The notes: generated by a model not told the origin, from the letters alone. 64,000 nt of DNA from Limnanthes douglasii subsp. nivea (GCA_036936605.1 JAUPFV010000003.1:82754273-82818272), one strand, 5' to 3'; shown: positions 48,638-59,326, numbered from the stretch's first letter. Numbers and translations are program-made.

Positions 48638-50209
48638 GGGCTAGGCTAAAATGAGACCCCAAATCTTTATAGTGAGACCCCATATTCAAAAAAATTCTGC
48701 AATTGTGAAATTACCAAATTGCCCCCACATATAAAAACACTAATTTTTCCACCCACTCACTTCTCTCTCTTTTCCTCCTCTCTTTCCTACCAAAACTCTC
48801 TCCAAAATTCAAACAAACACCCACAATAATGTTTTGATACTATTTTAAATAACTGGTCATTTTCATGTTACTTACGCATATTACTTGATCAAAATTGCGC
48901 AATTTTGATCTGTATTAGCTTAACTGAATGATTTAAATTCTGCCTGGGAAGTTAACTCGAATACAACAAGAGAGATAATCATCCTACAGTATTTAAATAA
49001 ATTTACAGCCATCACCAGCTTTCTCGAAGAGAAACAAAATTTACAGTCAACGGATTATATGCTAGTATTAAACTGTGTGCCTACTGCCATTAAATGAGTC
49101 ACGCATGGAGACGAAAAGAAAAAGCCTTAGTAAATTTTTAATATTGGACCGCTTTAGAAAGTTATCCGATTTAATTGTTGGGGATATCAACTTTATATCT
49201 CAATTCAAGGATGATATTTGTCCTTTTTGGATTTGAACTCTATATGGGTTTTCAATTTCGTTTTAAATATGTACACATCGACTCCTTCGTAATTGTTCTC
49301 TTTCGGAACTGATAATTCTATTATGGCAGTGTCTAAACTGAAAATAAATTAGATTTTCTTCGAAAGATAGTATCATTTGGATCCGCTTAACATGATCTGT
49401 ATATGTGTGTATCTAACATGAGGAAAGCAAAGAGCACGCTTGAAAGACTGACGCATAACTTTCCGAGAAACAATATAATATCTCCGATCTTGTTCACCTT
49501 CCCTATACGTAATATGTTATTGATGATCAACTCTTTCGCAATAGCCGAAGCTGAGCAGAAGCTCTTCCCAGTTATAGCTATCTGCAGGAAATCGAAGCAA
49601 GGTTTTCAGGAATCCGAGAGAAACAAGACTGTGGATTCGGTAAATCCACGCATGTTCTTGCGTGGATTTACCGGATGCCCGCATGTTCGTGCGAGCATCC
49701 GGTAAACCCACGCACGAACATGCGTGGATTTGCCTGTTCGAGAATGCAGCCTCCCCAATCCCAGATCTGACCGAAATCAGTCCTAAAACTATAACCCAAC
49801 ACCCTAAACGGTCCTAATCTCCTAACTAACAACATACATGCCTTTAAAATCAAACAAATCAACACCAAATACATAAAAATCGAATTTTTCTACCCGAATG
49901 GAAAACACTAAATATCACTAGAAATAACAATGTAAAATGGAAAAAAAAAAAGCACCATGAAGTGTAGAATCCATACCTTAACAGCTTCGTGGAGTTGGAT
50001 TTCAAAAAAAGTCGCCGGAAAAAAATTGGGTTTTTGGAGGTAGAGAGAGTTAAGGTTTTTGGGAGAGAAGAAAGGAGAAGAAATCTGATTTTTAGCTTTT
50101 TATATCGATGGCATTTTTGTAATTAATGGGGGTCTCACTATAACCAACTCGGGTCTCACTATAACCGGATCTCACTATAAAGATTTTGGGTCTCATTTTA
50201 GCCTAGCCC
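48638..50209. mobile_element. MULE A: non-autonomous deletion derivative of the PMD-MULE family
   Basis: Ends GGGCTAGGCTAAAATGAGAC and, inverted, GTCTCATTTTAGCCTAGCCC with a perfect 9-bp target duplication. Its first 190 bp (to about 48835) are the complement of the right end of MULE B (55345 down to about 55150). Its last 570 bp (49640-50209) are the complement of the left end of MULE B (50273 to about 50790). The middle (about 48840-49630) does not match B. So A is a B-like element in opposite orientation with the genes replaced. Confidence 0.9.
49638..49734. other. three adjoining hairpins in MULE A
   Basis: Hairpin 1 (49638-49673): CGGTAAATCCACGCA, loop TGTTCT, 15-bp perfect stem. Hairpin 2 (49671-49702): CCGGATGCCCGCA, loop TGTTCG, one mismatch in 13. 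Hairpin 3 (49701-49734): GGTAAACCCACGCA, loop CGAACA, two mismatches in 14. All have GCA before and TGC after a six-base loop. Confidence 0.9.
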
Positions 50210-50218
50210 CCCAATATA
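50210..50218. repeat. target-site duplication of MULE A, right
   Basis: CCCAATATA, identical to 48629-48637. Confidence 0.9.
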
Positions 50219-50261
50219 AGGTCTTTGTTTTCTCATTGCCCATGTGCCTATACAATCTGTT

Positions 50262-50270
50262 CACTTCTTC
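50262..50270. repeat. probable target-site duplication of MULE B, left
   Basis: CACTTCTTC; CGCTTCTTC follows the right end at 55346-55354 (8 of 9 identical). Two extra bases (AA) lie before the terminal GGGCTAGG. Confidence 0.6.
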
Positions 50271-50295
50271 AAGGGCTAGGCTAAAATGAGACCCA

Positions 50296-50363
50296 AAATC
50301 TTTATAGTGAGACCCGGTTATAGTGAGACCCGGGTTGGTTATAGTGAGACCCCAATTATTTAC
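50296..50363 (+). repeat. subterminal TATAGTGAGACCC repeats of MULE B
   Basis: Three TATAGTGAGACCC words follow the terminal sequence (about 50302, 50319 and 50340). The same word occurs inverted at the right ends of both MULEs and at the left end of MULE A. Subterminal repeats often bind transposase; this is inferred. Confidence 0.6.
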
Positions 50364-50744
50364 CAAAATGCCATCGATATAAATAGCTAAGATTCAGATT
50401 TTCTTCTCTTTCTTCTCCCCCGAAATCCTAACTCTCTCTACTTGAAAAAACCCAAATTTTTTCCGTCGACTTTTCTTCAAATCCAACTCCACGAACTTGT
50501 TAAGGTATGGATTCTACACTTCATGGTGCTTTTTTTTTCCATTTTACATTGTTATTTCTAGTGATTTTTAGTGTTTTCCATTCGGGTAGAAAAATTCGAT
50601 TTTTATGTATTTGGTGTTGATTTGTTTGATTTTAAGGGCATGTATGTTGTTAGTTAGGAGACTAGGATAGTTTAGGGTGTTGGGTTATAGTTTTAGGGTC
50701 GAATTCGAGCACAGATCTGGGTTTGGGTGCTGCATTTTCGAACA

Positions 50745-50867
50745 GGTATTTCCACGCACGAACATGCGTGGAAATACCGAATCCACACAATGTGGATTCT
50801 GTGCAGAAATTCGCAATTTTCTGCGTGGATTTCCCAAATCCACTCACTAAATTGCGAATTTTCGCAA
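50745..50867. other. hairpin cluster upstream of the PMD start codon in MULE B
   Basis: Hairpin 1 (50745-50778): GGTATTTCCACGCA, loop CGAACA, 14-bp perfect stem. Hairpin 2 (50779-50799): GAATCCACA, loop CAA, 9-bp perfect. Hairpin 3 (50808-50860): 12-bp outer stem AATTCGCAATTT with an inner 8-bp stem GTGGATTT, loop CCC. The outer right arm also pairs with the next bases (TTGCGAA-TT-TTCGCAA, 50852-50867). They lie before the 3' splice site TTTTGCAG at 50932. Confidence 0.9.
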
Positions 50868-50933
50868 TTTCAAGATTTAATTGTTTTTTTGTAGTTTCAA
50901 CTCTTCTAATTGTTTGGTTTTGTCTTTTGCAGT

Positions 50934-53307
50934 ATGCCTCCTCGCCCACGTCCTCCAGTTACCGCTAGAGACTACGACACGGACCATGAGACTGAGGAGG
51001 CCGATTGCGGTGAGACTTCTCGGAGTGTCCGGGTCCGTAAGAGAGGGACCTTACAGGTAGTTCAGCGCCCACCTGTGCAGCGTCGCCTATCTGCGGAGCA
51101 GCGCTTCCGTGGATACAATGGTCACGTTGTAGACCTATACTCTACGTTTCATTCGTATAGAGAGCACGAGGCATACAGCGTCTTCAGAGGCGATGTAAGT
51201 TTTATAGTTTTAATTTACTTTTTAAATTTATTATTATTATTATTGGTTTGTGTTAGAAATTTTATTAGTTTAGGTTAGAATCAATTTATATGTTACTGGA
51301 TTGGATTTTATATTGGTTTAGTTTAGGCTAGGTTAGAATTCATTTATATGTTAGAATGACTTTAGGTTTTAATTTTTAACACTGTCTATTGAATATTACC
51401 TGCATTGGATTTGGTATTGGATTTCGATTTGGTATTGGGTTTGTGTTATAAATGTACTGAATTTATATGTTAAGAATTTATATGTTACTGAAATTAGGTT
51501 TGTGTTATAAATTTTATTAGTTTAGGTTACAATGAGTTTATATGATATGACGAGTTTAGGTTTTAATATTTAAGACTCACTACTGCATTGTATTTGTTGG
51601 TTATTGGTTATTGTTTTATCTTAGTTGTTATACTTTATATATATTGAACATGTTGGTTATTGGATTATCTTAAGTTTTAGATTGCATATATGTTTATATA
51701 TATTGTATGTTTTTAATGCATGCAGGCCCGACAGACACTGCGCTGTTATGCGATGTACCACACACACAGTAGCTGGGACTTGAAATCCCGGCAGGAGAAG
51801 GTACTCGCAGAGGTTAGGAGCACCTGTTTCTGGCCCTTGGTCGAGGCCTTGGGTAAGTGGTCAACTAACATCCACTTGATTGAGGGCTTCCTTGAGAGAT
51901 GGCATCCCGAGACAAACACTTTCCACTTCTCGTTCGGGGAGATGACCGTCACCCTGGATGACGTCCACATGATAACAGGGCTCTCAGTTGTCGGTCACAA
52001 CTGTGAGATATATGAGTACCCCTCTGCTAATGAGCGTACTGCGAGATACGCTCGCTTACTTGGGTGCAGCCCTGCGGAGCTTGAGGAGGAGATAAAGGAG
52101 AACAAGGGCGGCGGTAAGAGGCATGTGCGCCTTGCATGGCTGAAGAGGAGATTCTGCACCCATCAGTATTATGATGAGGAGATCACTGATGTCGATGCTA
52201 AGAGAGCTACGAGGGGCTATTTGTTGCACTTCTTTGGCTGTACCATTTTGGCCAACAAGTCGGGCAACAACATTAGCCTCGACTACTTGCAGTTCATCGA
52301 CGATTACACCAGCTCCGCGAGGTATAACTGGGGGCAGATGATACTGGCGCAGCTCTACTACCAGCTAGGCAGAGGTTGCCTACACTCTACTTCGGGTATA
52401 TCGGGTTTTTTGGCCCTGTTAGAGACGTGGATTTACGACCATTTCTCAGCGTTTGCAGTTCATCAGTACCCGAGGTATAGTAGCTCACGCCCTACTATAT
52501 GCCTTCATGCGCCTGCTAAGTTTCGACAGAGCCAGGAGGCTCGAGAGGGTATTAGAGTTTGTCTGGATAGCTTCACCGAGCAGGATGTAAGTTGTAATCA
52601 GTTTCATTTCAATTATCGCATATATAATTTAAGTTAATAATGATAAATGGTATTTGAATATTTTACAGGTATCATTCACGCCGTATACGACCATGCGGAC
52701 TGCTCGAGGTAGCCCTGATATAGCCTGGATAGATGCGACGCTGAAGGCGGCGGACATTGTCGAGGCGTACTATCCGCTGCGGGTGGCTAGACAGTTTGGT
52801 CGCGTTCAGCAGGTAATATTTTGTAACTCTAAATATTAATATTGTTTGTATTGCGCATGTGTGGTACATAGTTTAGCCTTATTGTTTCAAATACAGGTTC
52901 CTGGTCCATTGCGTCCTCTTCTCACCGGTTCTACTAGGCATCGTCGTGCGAACACCCTCTACCTCTGGGATGCATTCAGTTGGGATAACTGGGAGTCGCA
53001 CTGTATTCACGAGAGTCTGAGGGGTGCGACGTATGTTCCTGGTCAGGAGGATAGTACCACTGTGGTCTACTCCTCGTGGGTTACGAGGAACTTATGGTAC
53101 ATCATATCTGATCCAGAGGCTGACAGAGATGATGTGGAGATTGGGGTGAACCCTACACCACACACACATGCGACCACACTGCACGAGCTGACTTCGCGCA
53201 TATTGGAGATGGAGGAGTACGACCGTAGACACCCCGGCGTTACTTTTGATAGCTTCCGGGATCCTTTGGATGAGATATACCGCATATCTCACGAGTACAG
53301 AGACTGA
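50934..53307 (+). CDS. PMD (plant mobile domain) protein, MAIN-like, carried by MULE B
   Basis: Four exons join in phase 0 without a stop: 50934-51194, 51726-52586, 52669-52812, 52897-53307, giving 558 residues. Splice sites are canonical (GAT/GTAAGT, TGCAG/GCC, GAT/GTAAGT, TTTTACAG/GT, CAG/GTAATA, ATACAG/GTT). The ATG is two bases after a TTTTGCAG acceptor, so a leader intron is likely. The N-terminus is Arg/Glu-rich. The PMD core has FSFGEMTVTLDDVHMITGL near residue 160, then GYLLHFFGCTILANKSGNN and YNWGQMILAQLYYQLGRGCL. It matches the PMD seen in MAIN/MAIL proteins and in plant proteins named phosphatase 7 long-form homologue, but has no phosphatase domain. MAIN/MAIL proteins are nuclear silencing and genome-stability factors; the role of this copy is unknown. 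Confidence 0.85.
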
Positions 53308-53638
53308 TTATCATTTATGTTTTTTTTGTTGACAGTTTTAGAATTTATATGTGATGTTTATTTTTGACCGGATTATTTTTTGCGATGTGCTACTTGTTCG
53401 ATCTTTAATTATGTGTTTTGTTAATTTGTTACTTTTTTTTTATATAACTTTCGAATGTTTGTTCAAACTCCATCTTTGAAACTCCAAGTTTAGGGTTACG
53501 TATCTGAATGTAAAACAAATGCAATTGTTATATTTGCTATAATTGTTACTGCATATAAAACGTCTTTTTGAACCTTGGAATGATTAAACCTTACGGCTTC
53601 AGTTTATGTAGAATTTTTTTTTTTACATTTTTTAGTCC

Positions 53639-55081
53639 TTAATAGGTACCCTTTGGCCATGATTTTTGGAGGAAGGCCAAAAGATTTTGGAGGGAGACCA
53701 TCACTCTCCTTAGAACGCTCATTGCCCACGTGTAGTTCTCTTCTTTCTCCGAGCTCATAAAAACAAAAGCTATACAAAAGGTCTTTTTCGTCGAAGTTTG
53801 GCCAACTATTTCTAGCAAAGGAAGTTTATACCTTGTAGTCTTGTACGTGCTATCCATTATAAGCACTTGAGGAAAAGTGCGCAACAAATCGATGCTCGTG
53901 GGATGTGCGAAAAACAACTCTAGGATTTCGTCGGTTTCTTTGTTTGTGCGCTCCCAAACATAGTACTCGTGCTCCTTTAACTTACCAAACAAGTATTGCA
54001 TTTGGGATTTGCCCGCTTTATCAACCAATTGGTGTTTGTGCCGCATGTTGTAGATGGTACGCATACTAGATACATTTTCCGGATCTCTTAACTTCAATCC
54101 ACGGTATATATCTCTTGGCCGAGAACCAATTGTTGTGAGTTTGCGAACATACTCCTCCTCTTCCGCCTTTAACCTCGCAGCCCGTGAATGACCATCCAAA
54201 TGCAAGAAGGGTTGGTGGTTGTGTTTTCCAATTATAACTACCAATTTCCAATAGCCGGGTTCTTCTAACACCGGATTGCCCCTAAGCATGAACGGACATC
54301 CGCATTTTTTGGATGAACAATCTCGTCGTTTCTTCACAATCCCCGGTTTAGGCATCGGCTTGTAAACACCGTGCCTCTCGCACTTAAAATATAACCGCGG
54401 TGTTTTACCGTTTTTACTACCATCGTCATCTTTATCTACCACGACAATAAACCCTATACTCTTGCTCTCTTTGTCAACCCATTCGATCAATTCCGCCTTC
54501 GTTAAGAATTTATCCGTCTTAAATATTTGACTATAATCCGCCATGTGACATGGTGCTTCGGCGGCATCCTACACAAACACAAACATGTATTTACAAGTCA
54601 AATAATAAAGACAAACCCCATATTCAACAAAAAAAGGCATGTAAAACCAAGACAAACCCAATATTGAACCAAAAAAACATGTAAAACCAAGAAGAACCCA
54701 AAATCTAACCAAAAAGGCATGCAAAACCAATTTTGTCAAATATTCGAATTTTTATGCAAAGATTTGGCCACATCTTCGCATGAACATGCGAAGATTTGGC
54801 AAAATCGTTGCATGACGATTTCGACAAATCTTCGCATGATTGTGCGAAGATTTGACAAAATCTTCGCATGTTCATGCGAAGATTTGTCATCTTCCACGCA
54901 TGTTCATGCGTGGAAGTGTACATTCGAAGGCACGAACTTGCGAAATTACGTACTGTGTTGAAAAAATATAGATTTTTACCTCGGCAACGCTCTCCAAGTG
55001 ATCAGTAAGCGGCTCCTCCTCCTCCGAAAGGAAATCATCAGCGTTGCAGCTCCAATCGTCATTTAAGTCGCTTAAATCCAT
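53639..55081 (-). pseudogene. MULE transposase gene, truncated after the first catalytic Asp
   Basis: Exon 1 is 54980-55081 (MDLSDLNDDWSCNADD start, donor GAG/GTAAAA). Exon 2 is 53639-54568 (acceptor GTGTAG/GATGCC). They join in phase 0 to 343 residues. The N-terminal part is a FAR1/WRKY-GCM1-type zinc region (FKCERHGVYK, CSSKKCGCPF, IIGKHNHQPF). Then comes the MULE transposase start with VLIMDSTYKTTRYKLPLLEI, holding the first catalytic Asp. The frame ends at KSWPKGTY before the expected second Asp and the Glu region. The DDE domain is therefore incomplete and the element should need a transposase from elsewhere. The 409-bp intron holds five clear hairpins and one degenerate one. Confidence 0.85.
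54772..54940. other. hairpin array in the transposase intron of MULE B
   Basis: Hairpins in a row: 54772-54795 (ATCTTCGCA, loop TGAACA, 9 bp), 54802-54821 (AAATCGT, loop TGCATG, 7 bp), 54825-54854 (CAAATCTTCGCA, loop TGATTG, 12 bp), 54858-54885 (AAATCTTCGCA, loop TGTTCA, 11 bp), 54891-54916 (CTTCCACGCA, loop TGTTCA, 10 bp), and a degenerate GCA-CGAACT-TGC near 54931. All the stems listed with lengths are perfect. Confidence 0.9.
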
Positions 55082-55345
55082 GCTCGGAGTAATTGGGTTT
55101 AAGTTGATATAATTAATGTGTATTAAATGTTTGTGGGAGTTTGCAGAAATTAATTGTTGTGGGTGTTTGTTTGAATTTTGGAGAGAGTTTTGGTAGGAAA
55201 GAGAGGAGGAAAAGAGAGAGAAGTGAGTGAGTGGAAAAATTAGTGCTTTTATATGTGGGGGCAATTTGATAATTTCACAATTGCAAAAACTAAATGAATT
55301 AGAGGTCTCACTATAAAGATTTGGGGTCTCATTTTAACCTAGCCC

Positions 55346-55354
55346 CGCTTCTTC
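55346..55354. repeat. probable target-site duplication of MULE B, right
   Basis: CGCTTCTTC, against CACTTCTTC at 50262-50270. Confidence 0.6.
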
Positions 55355-56035
55355 CCAATATTCCATCACTCTTGTCTATCATTCCATCGCTTCTCATCAG
55401 AGTTTGGCATCGAAACTACTTCCTAACCTTATTACTTCTCATCACTTACCTAACTCTATTGCTTATCATTTTCGTAGCACTTTTTCTCACTACGAGTTTG
55501 AAATTATACGAGTTGGTAGCATTTATATAGTGATAACTGTTATGTTTCAAACAACTTAAATAATAAAAGACGCAGTTATAAATCTGATATTTCACAATTA
55601 ATATTTATATTATTTCTATGAAAAAATACATATGTACACACGAGTTAACATAAAGATCCAAATAGTCATCCGCTACTACCTATACCTTATTTCATTTAGC
55701 ATATTAGAAATTTTAAAGTAATGTTTTGAAACAAAAAATGGATAGTAAACAAGTTTATTCGAATGATAACGAAGAAAACAAAATTTATATTGGAAAATGA
55801 CTAACTCAGAGGAAATTAGACATCATCTAAATGAGTTTTTATCTATCATTTGAAACAACACACAAGTAAAATCAACTATCCAAAACATGGTTTAGTGGGT
55901 TTGAGACCTAAATAAGCTCCCGCTAAAAGAAAACCGTCATGAATCATACTGACATAACATTACAGATATGAGAAATGGTGCTGTGCCACGCTCTGTATGC
56001 TTCTTGCACCGTGCAGGCAAGGATTGGGTCTCACA
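55355..56035. other. spacer downstream of CFAP20; 3' UTR probably near 55950-56035
   Basis: A short Leu-rich ORF at 55321-55530 has no family I recognise and overlaps the MULE end. The part next to 56036 should be the 3' UTR of the CFAP20 gene. Confidence 0.45.
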
Positions 56036-59000
56036 TCATGCTTTCTGCAGTTTTATAAAACAATAAATAGAGCATATTTGGTAAGATGAACCTTTAGACT
56101 TTTATCTTTGTACCAAAATCATAACTTACACACTGCAGTCGGGTAGAAGCTTTTACCTGCATTGGAAGGTAGAGCTTAAATTCGGGCGGGAGTTCCTCTT
56201 CCGAGTATAAGCGGTCAGAGAAATATATCCTCCTTAGACGGCAATTTGCATGAACCTGAACTCGCAATGTCTCAACATAGTTGGTCCCGTATGCTCTCCT
56301 AGTAAAATCAGCCAGATTAAATCTGATTTGATTCCAACCATCATCCATCTTTAAGGGCATGGTGCATATATATGGCTTTACCCGTGTCACAGTCTGCAAT
56401 TTAATTCAAAGTATCACACATAAATGCTTCCTCCAAGTATAGAGCCGAGGAGAATACATGCATATAATACATTAAAGCCTGGTCGAGCTTGGGTTTCAAT
56501 AAACCATCTTTAAAGTGTTGCCGATGCAAATCTAATGAAACGAAGAAGCAAAGAAGCTCAAAGGTATTTTGCAAAACCTCCAACCAAGGATTTTGAGCAA
56601 CGCATATAAGCTTAGGAGTTGTAATCAAGAATACCAAAATACCGCAATGACGACCATGTATGTGTACAGTTTTATTCATTATTACTAGTTTTTCAACTGG
56701 AAATGTATGTATTGTATTCTTATTATATATATAGGCATGACCATACATGAACAATATAATTTGCAAGTATAAACACCAAAGATGAGAGACTTTGAAATGT
56801 ATATATTACATAAACAGTGAAATACTTGCAAAATGTCATTCTGAAATAAACTTCAATGCAGATTTCATAACTATAGAAATCTGGGTCTAAACTCATCCTT
56901 CACACAATCTCCGATGACAAGCAAGAAATGAGACTAAACAAGAATTGGTTATTAAAGTTTTAAAGTAGCTCAAGAAATACATATATACGTATAGGGTGGA
57001 TCTCCTTAAATTATAGCTAAGGGAATCATCTTTTAGTTAAAAATTTATAGCGGAAAATTAAACTTTTTCATCAAATCTAAAAGCATAAATATAAATATGT
57101 CTCACATTTATTTATCTTTTTCTGTAGCATTTACTATGTGAAGTAATGTGTGCAATACATGCCCTTATAACCCATCGATAGAGAATCAAGTAAATCCAAT
57201 GATTATTTGTTGTTTAACTTATTGCGTGGTCGAACAAACATTGATTGAAAACCAAGTAAATTCATCGATTAGTGTAAGCCCATATACCTATTACTAAGAA
57301 AATCCTTCTTACATATATCAGACAATCTATATGGTACTAGTTCCCAATAAAAGAGAGCAAGATAGATGTTGAACTCCCATGAAATTCAAGACACGTGAAC
57401 ACATACTAAACAAATAAATAACTTCAGCAAGGCTTTATGCACAAGACGCAACTGATGCTATTAGAAAGTAAAGGACTGGGACGACCATAAAGAAGCATGC
57501 AATTTTCATTTTCCCTTTCTCTGAAAAGGGCATCACAAATCATGATGAAGTAAACGAGAGGGTGCCCAGAAATGGGCCAACTTACACACTTGAAAGTTAG
57601 AAGCTCGAAAACGTCTCCTCACGTTCTTGTCATCCAGAATTTGAATCTCGAATGTGAAATATTTCTTCAGATTCTTGACTATCATAACCAAAAATGGGAG
57701 TTTTATCCCGAGAGTTGCAGAAGGATCAGCTGGACATGTAATGTACACATACTGAATATTTGATCCAAGAATCTCAAGTACATTGGATTGGATGTCTTCA
57801 TCATGCGGTCGTTTTATATGGCCATCCTTAACTGCCATAGGAATACATTTTATTCGACAGAAAAATAAAAAACGAACCGGTCAACTATCAACTCAAGCAA
57901 AATAAATAAGGAAAAAGTAACCATCAATCATTTAACATTTTGCATCCTCTGGCTTGTCTCTTGTTTGTAAGCACAGTAAAAACAAACCTTTACTTTAGCG
58001 GCAATATTTCTATGCTGGTGGACGCATAGTTTTAAGCGACGTGCACGCCCCGCGACGACGAGGGATCAAAAAGTCGCAGTGACGCGACGAGAGTTGCGGC
58101 GAGTGTTATTCCATTAATCAATATTATTAATTAAATAATATGTAATATAGCAAAAAATAACCAATTTAGTCAAAAAGTAAATAAAAATATTATAAAATCT
58201 TAACTTCAAATGTTTTTAAAACATTCTTTACATTTGAAATTTGAATAGGTGCCCAGTAGAAGAACACGAAGGGGTTTAACGTGTGCTTTTTTATCAGTAT
58301 AAAGACAATAATTTGAAATTTGAATAGAGCAGTATACGTTTCAGCAACCTTTATCTAATTCTCATGGTTTTATATATAAGAAAAAGAAAATTAGTCAGAC
58401 AACGGAATAACGCCGCGACACAACGCGATGCTACGGCTCCGTAATGCCGCCGCGGCGAGCGTTTATTCAGTTCGCAGCGTAACGTCACACTCCATAACGA
58501 AATCCTAGTGCTACAGACCGCTGCCTTATTTAAAACTATGGGTGGAGGGAAATAAAAAGAAGACGGAACCTCAGAGGGCTTACCACAAGTAAAATGACTT
58601 GTCTGCTTACAAAGGCACTCTCTAATGACACTAAACAAGAGATCAATAGGATATAAAGATGACACTTTGAAGTTTGTAGTCCTCTAAGCAACAAAAGTCA
58701 CATATTTACTTGCACACTTTCTAGGGATCTTAATCAGGATAGTATAATATATGAAAGTAAGATCAGACATGTCTAAGTTTAGGCGGTCTATTGAACCCCT
58801 TAAGAACTACTCGAGCTAAAAACCAGCACAACTACAATCCAACATAATGGCTCTCAATCAAACCAAATTGCAGTGGAACATCAAACTTATCATACACAAA
58901 CCATAAACAACATCGAACCAACCAAATAGTTTCTTACCTTCTTTATCCCATATCTGCAGAGGTTTACTCCTGTAGAAAATTCAGACAAAGCGAGCAACAC

Positions 59001-59131
59001 GAATTAATTTGCACATCTAAAAGCAAAATCAATTAAACAATGGAATAATTGAAAGAAAATATAAAAAACTCAAATTACCCAAGGCTGTATAGAATCGATA
59101 GAAATCCAGATTGAAATGTGTTCTTGAACAT
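56036..59131 (-). CDS. CFAP20: CFAP20/BUG22 homologue (cilia- and flagella-associated protein 20)
   Basis: Five coding exons join in frame to 190 residues: 59079-59131, 58938-58969, 57590-57831, 56157-56393, 56036-56044. Splice sites are GT-AG (GG/GTAATT, CTACAG/GAG, GAAG/GTAAGA, GGCAG/TT, CAA/GTGTGT, TTGCAG/ACT, CAG/GTAAAA, CTGCAG/AAA). Exon 1 codes [18 protein letters not shown]. Key blocks are [51 protein letters not shown] and [20 protein letters not shown], the very conserved CFAP20 (DUF667) fold. The last exon codes only Lys-Ala-stop. In ciliated cells the protein stabilises axonemal doublets; seed plants lacking motile cilia still keep it, and its role there is poorly known. An acceptor-like TTCCAG lies 21 bases before the ATG, so a 5' UTR intron is possible. 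It is the only intact host gene here. Confidence 0.95.
58025..58540. mobile_element. hAT-like MITE in intron 2 of CFAP20
   Basis: Left end CATAGTTTTAAGCGACG and right end TTAAAACTATG are inverted. Flanks are GGTGGACG (58017-58024) and GGTGGAGG (58541-58548), an 8-bp duplication with one mismatch, as in hAT elements. Length 516 bp. The ends are unusually GC- and CpG-rich for this region (GCGACGTGCACGCCCCGCGA; GCCGCCGCGGCGAGCG) with an AT-rich centre. No transposase. Confidence 0.75.
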
Positions 59132-59326
59132 ACTTCTCTAAATCAAACCTGGAACAATGAAGTTAGAAATTAAACCTTAAAACCAAAAGTCTAGACCAAT
59201 TCTTTCTTGGTAGGTCGAACCTGCTGGTCTCTTCTCTATACACGGCTTGGACATAAACAAACAACCCCTGTTTAATTCTTTGGTTTTCTCGAAAACTACG
59301 TGAAATAGGATTTTTCTGTAATATAT

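Larger units (their letters stand above)
50273..55345. mobile_element. MULE B: PMD-carrying Mutator-like element
   Basis: Ends GGGCTAGGCTAAAATGAGAC and, inverted, GGGTCTCATTTTAACCTAGC. Length about 5.07 kb. It carries two convergent genes: an intact PMD gene on the plus strand (50934-53307) and a truncated transposase gene on the minus strand (53639-55081). Each gene starts near one terminus, has AT-rich leader sequence and holds a hairpin cluster by its first intron. The left end has repeated TATAGTGAGACCC words that may be transposase-binding sites. Confidence 0.85.

Noticed and set aside
54772..54916. Regular palindromic repeats looking like a CRISPR array
   Set aside because: Stems differ in sequence and length, there are no uniform spacers, and the context is a plant MULE intron.
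54705..54961. Short ORFs on both strands over the transposase intron
   Set aside because: They are by-products of the hairpin array, which is nearly palindromic and so opens both strands.
55321..55530. Leu/Ile-rich ORF suggesting a small membrane protein
   Set aside because: It starts inside the MULE B terminus, and hydrophobic ORFs are common by chance in T-rich DNA.
56401..56766. 121-codon minus ORF within the CFAP20 locus
   Set aside because: It is intron 3 sequence between good splice sites and has no family match I can see.
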